Source: LMUY01 sp964245075 (GTDB lineage Bacteria; Pseudomonadota; Alphaproteobacteria; Acetobacterales; Acetobacteraceae). From it: 24,588 nucleotides of DNA. Position 1 is the stretch's first letter; the number at the start of each line of letters is the position of its first letter. Under the pieces are notes generated by a model. The model ran no database searches, was not told the origin of the DNA, and saw only the letters and a list, made by a program, of their open reading frames with translations. Below, piece after piece: positions 24,059 to 24,588 of the stretch. The position numbers were made by a program, and so were the translations under genes. The DNA lies in NCBI GenBank assembly GCA_964245075.1, contig CAXTLC010000071.1:1-24588 (forward strand). The letters are read 5' to 3'.

Positions 24059-24294
24059 GCCGCTGCCTTCGCCTGGATGAGGCTGGCGAGTTCGCCGACA
24101 TTCTTCAGCTCGGCGGTCTGCGCCGCGGAGAACTTGACCTGGAACGCTTTCTGCACCGCGAGCACCAACCTGATGTGGGTCAGGCTGTCCCACTCCGCCA
24201 CGTCGGTGGCCGTTAGTTCTGGCGTGACAACAATTGAGTCATCGTCGAAAACGTCGTGGAAGATCGCCGTCAGGCGCTGATAGACGTCAGTCAT
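24055..24294 (-). CDS. Acyl carrier protein
   Basis: A 79-residue acidic ACP. The phosphopantetheine site is EWDSLTHIRL with Ser37, in the four-helix ACP setting: helix 1 MTDVYQRLTAIFHDVF, then the loop TPELTATDVAEWDSL, and a final helix VGELASLIQAKA. It is the first gene of the minus-strand operon and its TGA overlaps the GTG of the FkbH-like gene, so it is expected to be the carrier for the acyl group that enzyme loads. ATG 24294 is chosen, with AAGGA about 10 nt upstream; TTG 24300 in frame is an alternative. A 4'-phosphopantetheinyl transferase encoded elsewhere is needed. It is unlike fatty-acid AcpP (no DSLDTVEL motif). Confidence 0.9.
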   Translation of the reverse strand: MTDVYQRLTAIFHDVFDDDSIVVTPELTATDVAEWDSLTHIRLVLAVQKAFQVKFSAAQTAELKNVGELASLIQAKAAA

Positions 24295-24535
24295 CTCCAA
24301 CGTGTCCTTCTTGGATCAGATCGCGTTAGACGTCCATCCCGAGTGGCTTCCAGGCCTTGCCTCGGTTTGTACAGCAAGTTCCATGGCGATGCTACCGGCT
24401 GATCTCATTAATTCAGCACGAAATCATACTTTGTTGGGGTTGTTGTTGACGCTTCTGTGCTTGCTGATCATTTGATCTCGACGGTGCCGCAAATTACGGT
24501 CGCTATGAAAAGCTGGTTTATACAAATGTTCTGCT
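24295..24535 (-). other. AT-richer leader region of the acylation operon
   Basis: No gene seen. On the minus strand this is the upstream region of the ACP gene, clearly AT-richer than the coding DNA, so it probably contains the operon promoter. TATGAT at about 24429-24434 (minus strand) is the best -10 candidate, but the sequence 17 nt upstream is a poor -35, so no promoter is called. AAGGA near 24305-24309 is the ACP ribosome-binding site. Confidence 0.4.
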
Positions 24536-24588
24536 AGAGCATCATCCGACCGAACGGGATCACCTGTCGGATAGAGATGCTCGTGGAA
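24536..24588 (+). repeat. REP-like palindromic repeat, copy B
   Basis: A 53-bp element running to the window edge. Nested stems are visible: GAGCATC (24537-24543) with GATGCTC (24576-24582), and ATCCGAC (24544-24550) with GTCGGAT (24566-24572), leaving a 15-nt loop. The ends and the GTCGG core match copy A at 19506-19560, in opposite orientation. It may extend past the window. Confidence 0.8.

Noticed and set aside
22013..24280. A 755-codon plus-strand open frame and a 256-codon one at 21490-22260
   Set aside because: They are antisense to the FkbH-like and SGNH genes and have His/Arg/Gln-rich non-protein-like translations.
1..24588. CRISPR arrays, tRNA, rRNA, phage or IS transposase genes
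   Set aside because: No regular direct-repeat array with spacers, no cloverleaf or rRNA sequence and no transposase or integrase motif was seen; the only tandem repeat is the 16-bp one at 6993-7044 and the only dispersed repeat is the pair at 19506 and 24536.

Overview
The window is GC-rich (about two-thirds by eye) and densely coded, with 4-bp ATGA/GTGA stop-start overlaps and many GTG starts. It has the gene style of an alphaproteobacterium, and the mix of genes (periplasmic Tat-exported Mo-hydroxylase, fused hydantoinase A/B, fused AroK-AroB, orphan solute-binding protein) fits Rhodospirillales/Acetobacteraceae best. That placement is an inference; no rRNA or tRNA gene is present to test it.

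Left part (1-4174): the 3' end of hisC runs by an ATGA overlap into a fused shikimate kinase/3-dehydroquinate synthase gene, a housekeeping aromatic/histidine amino acid operon. An AT-richer region follows with a possible 25-codon leader ORF ending one base before a Crp/Fnr-family regulator gene, then a perfect 16-bp terminator hairpin and a small four-helix membrane protein.

Middle part (4175-11049, all +): an orphan family-5 solute-binding protein with a Tat-like leader, a PCMT-like methyltransferase with a long C-terminal extension whose stop codon lies in a 16-bp tandem repeat, an isoquinoline 1-oxidoreductase-like pair ([2Fe-2S] subunit plus Tat-exported molybdopterin subunit) with a small secreted protein, and an AAC(3)-type acetyltransferase. 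A membrane-anchored SDR oxidoreductase (-) converges on the acetyltransferase. It diverges from a 1274-residue HyuA-HyuB fusion (hydantoinase/oxoprolinase family) that appears to start at CTG. An OPT-family transporter follows 5 nt downstream, giving a plausible uptake-and-ring-opening unit for a lactam, hydantoin or small peptide derivative.

Right part (17527-24588): a gene-poor 0.7-kb stretch holds a decayed ABC-transporter ATPase fragment. A secreted GH16-like (ConA-fold) protein (+) then converges, through a 17-bp perfect hairpin, on a tight minus-strand operon: acyl carrier protein, FkbH-like HAD-IIIC protein, SGNH hydrolase-like protein, MBOAT acyltransferase. This four-gene set looks like an ACP-dependent acylation system for an exported glycan or other envelope polymer. 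The acyl group may be glyceryl, because characterised FkbH-like enzymes load glyceryl from 1,3-bisphosphoglycerate onto ACP. The operon is bracketed by two inverted copies of a ~54-bp palindromic repeat. It is the best candidate here for a little-described system.
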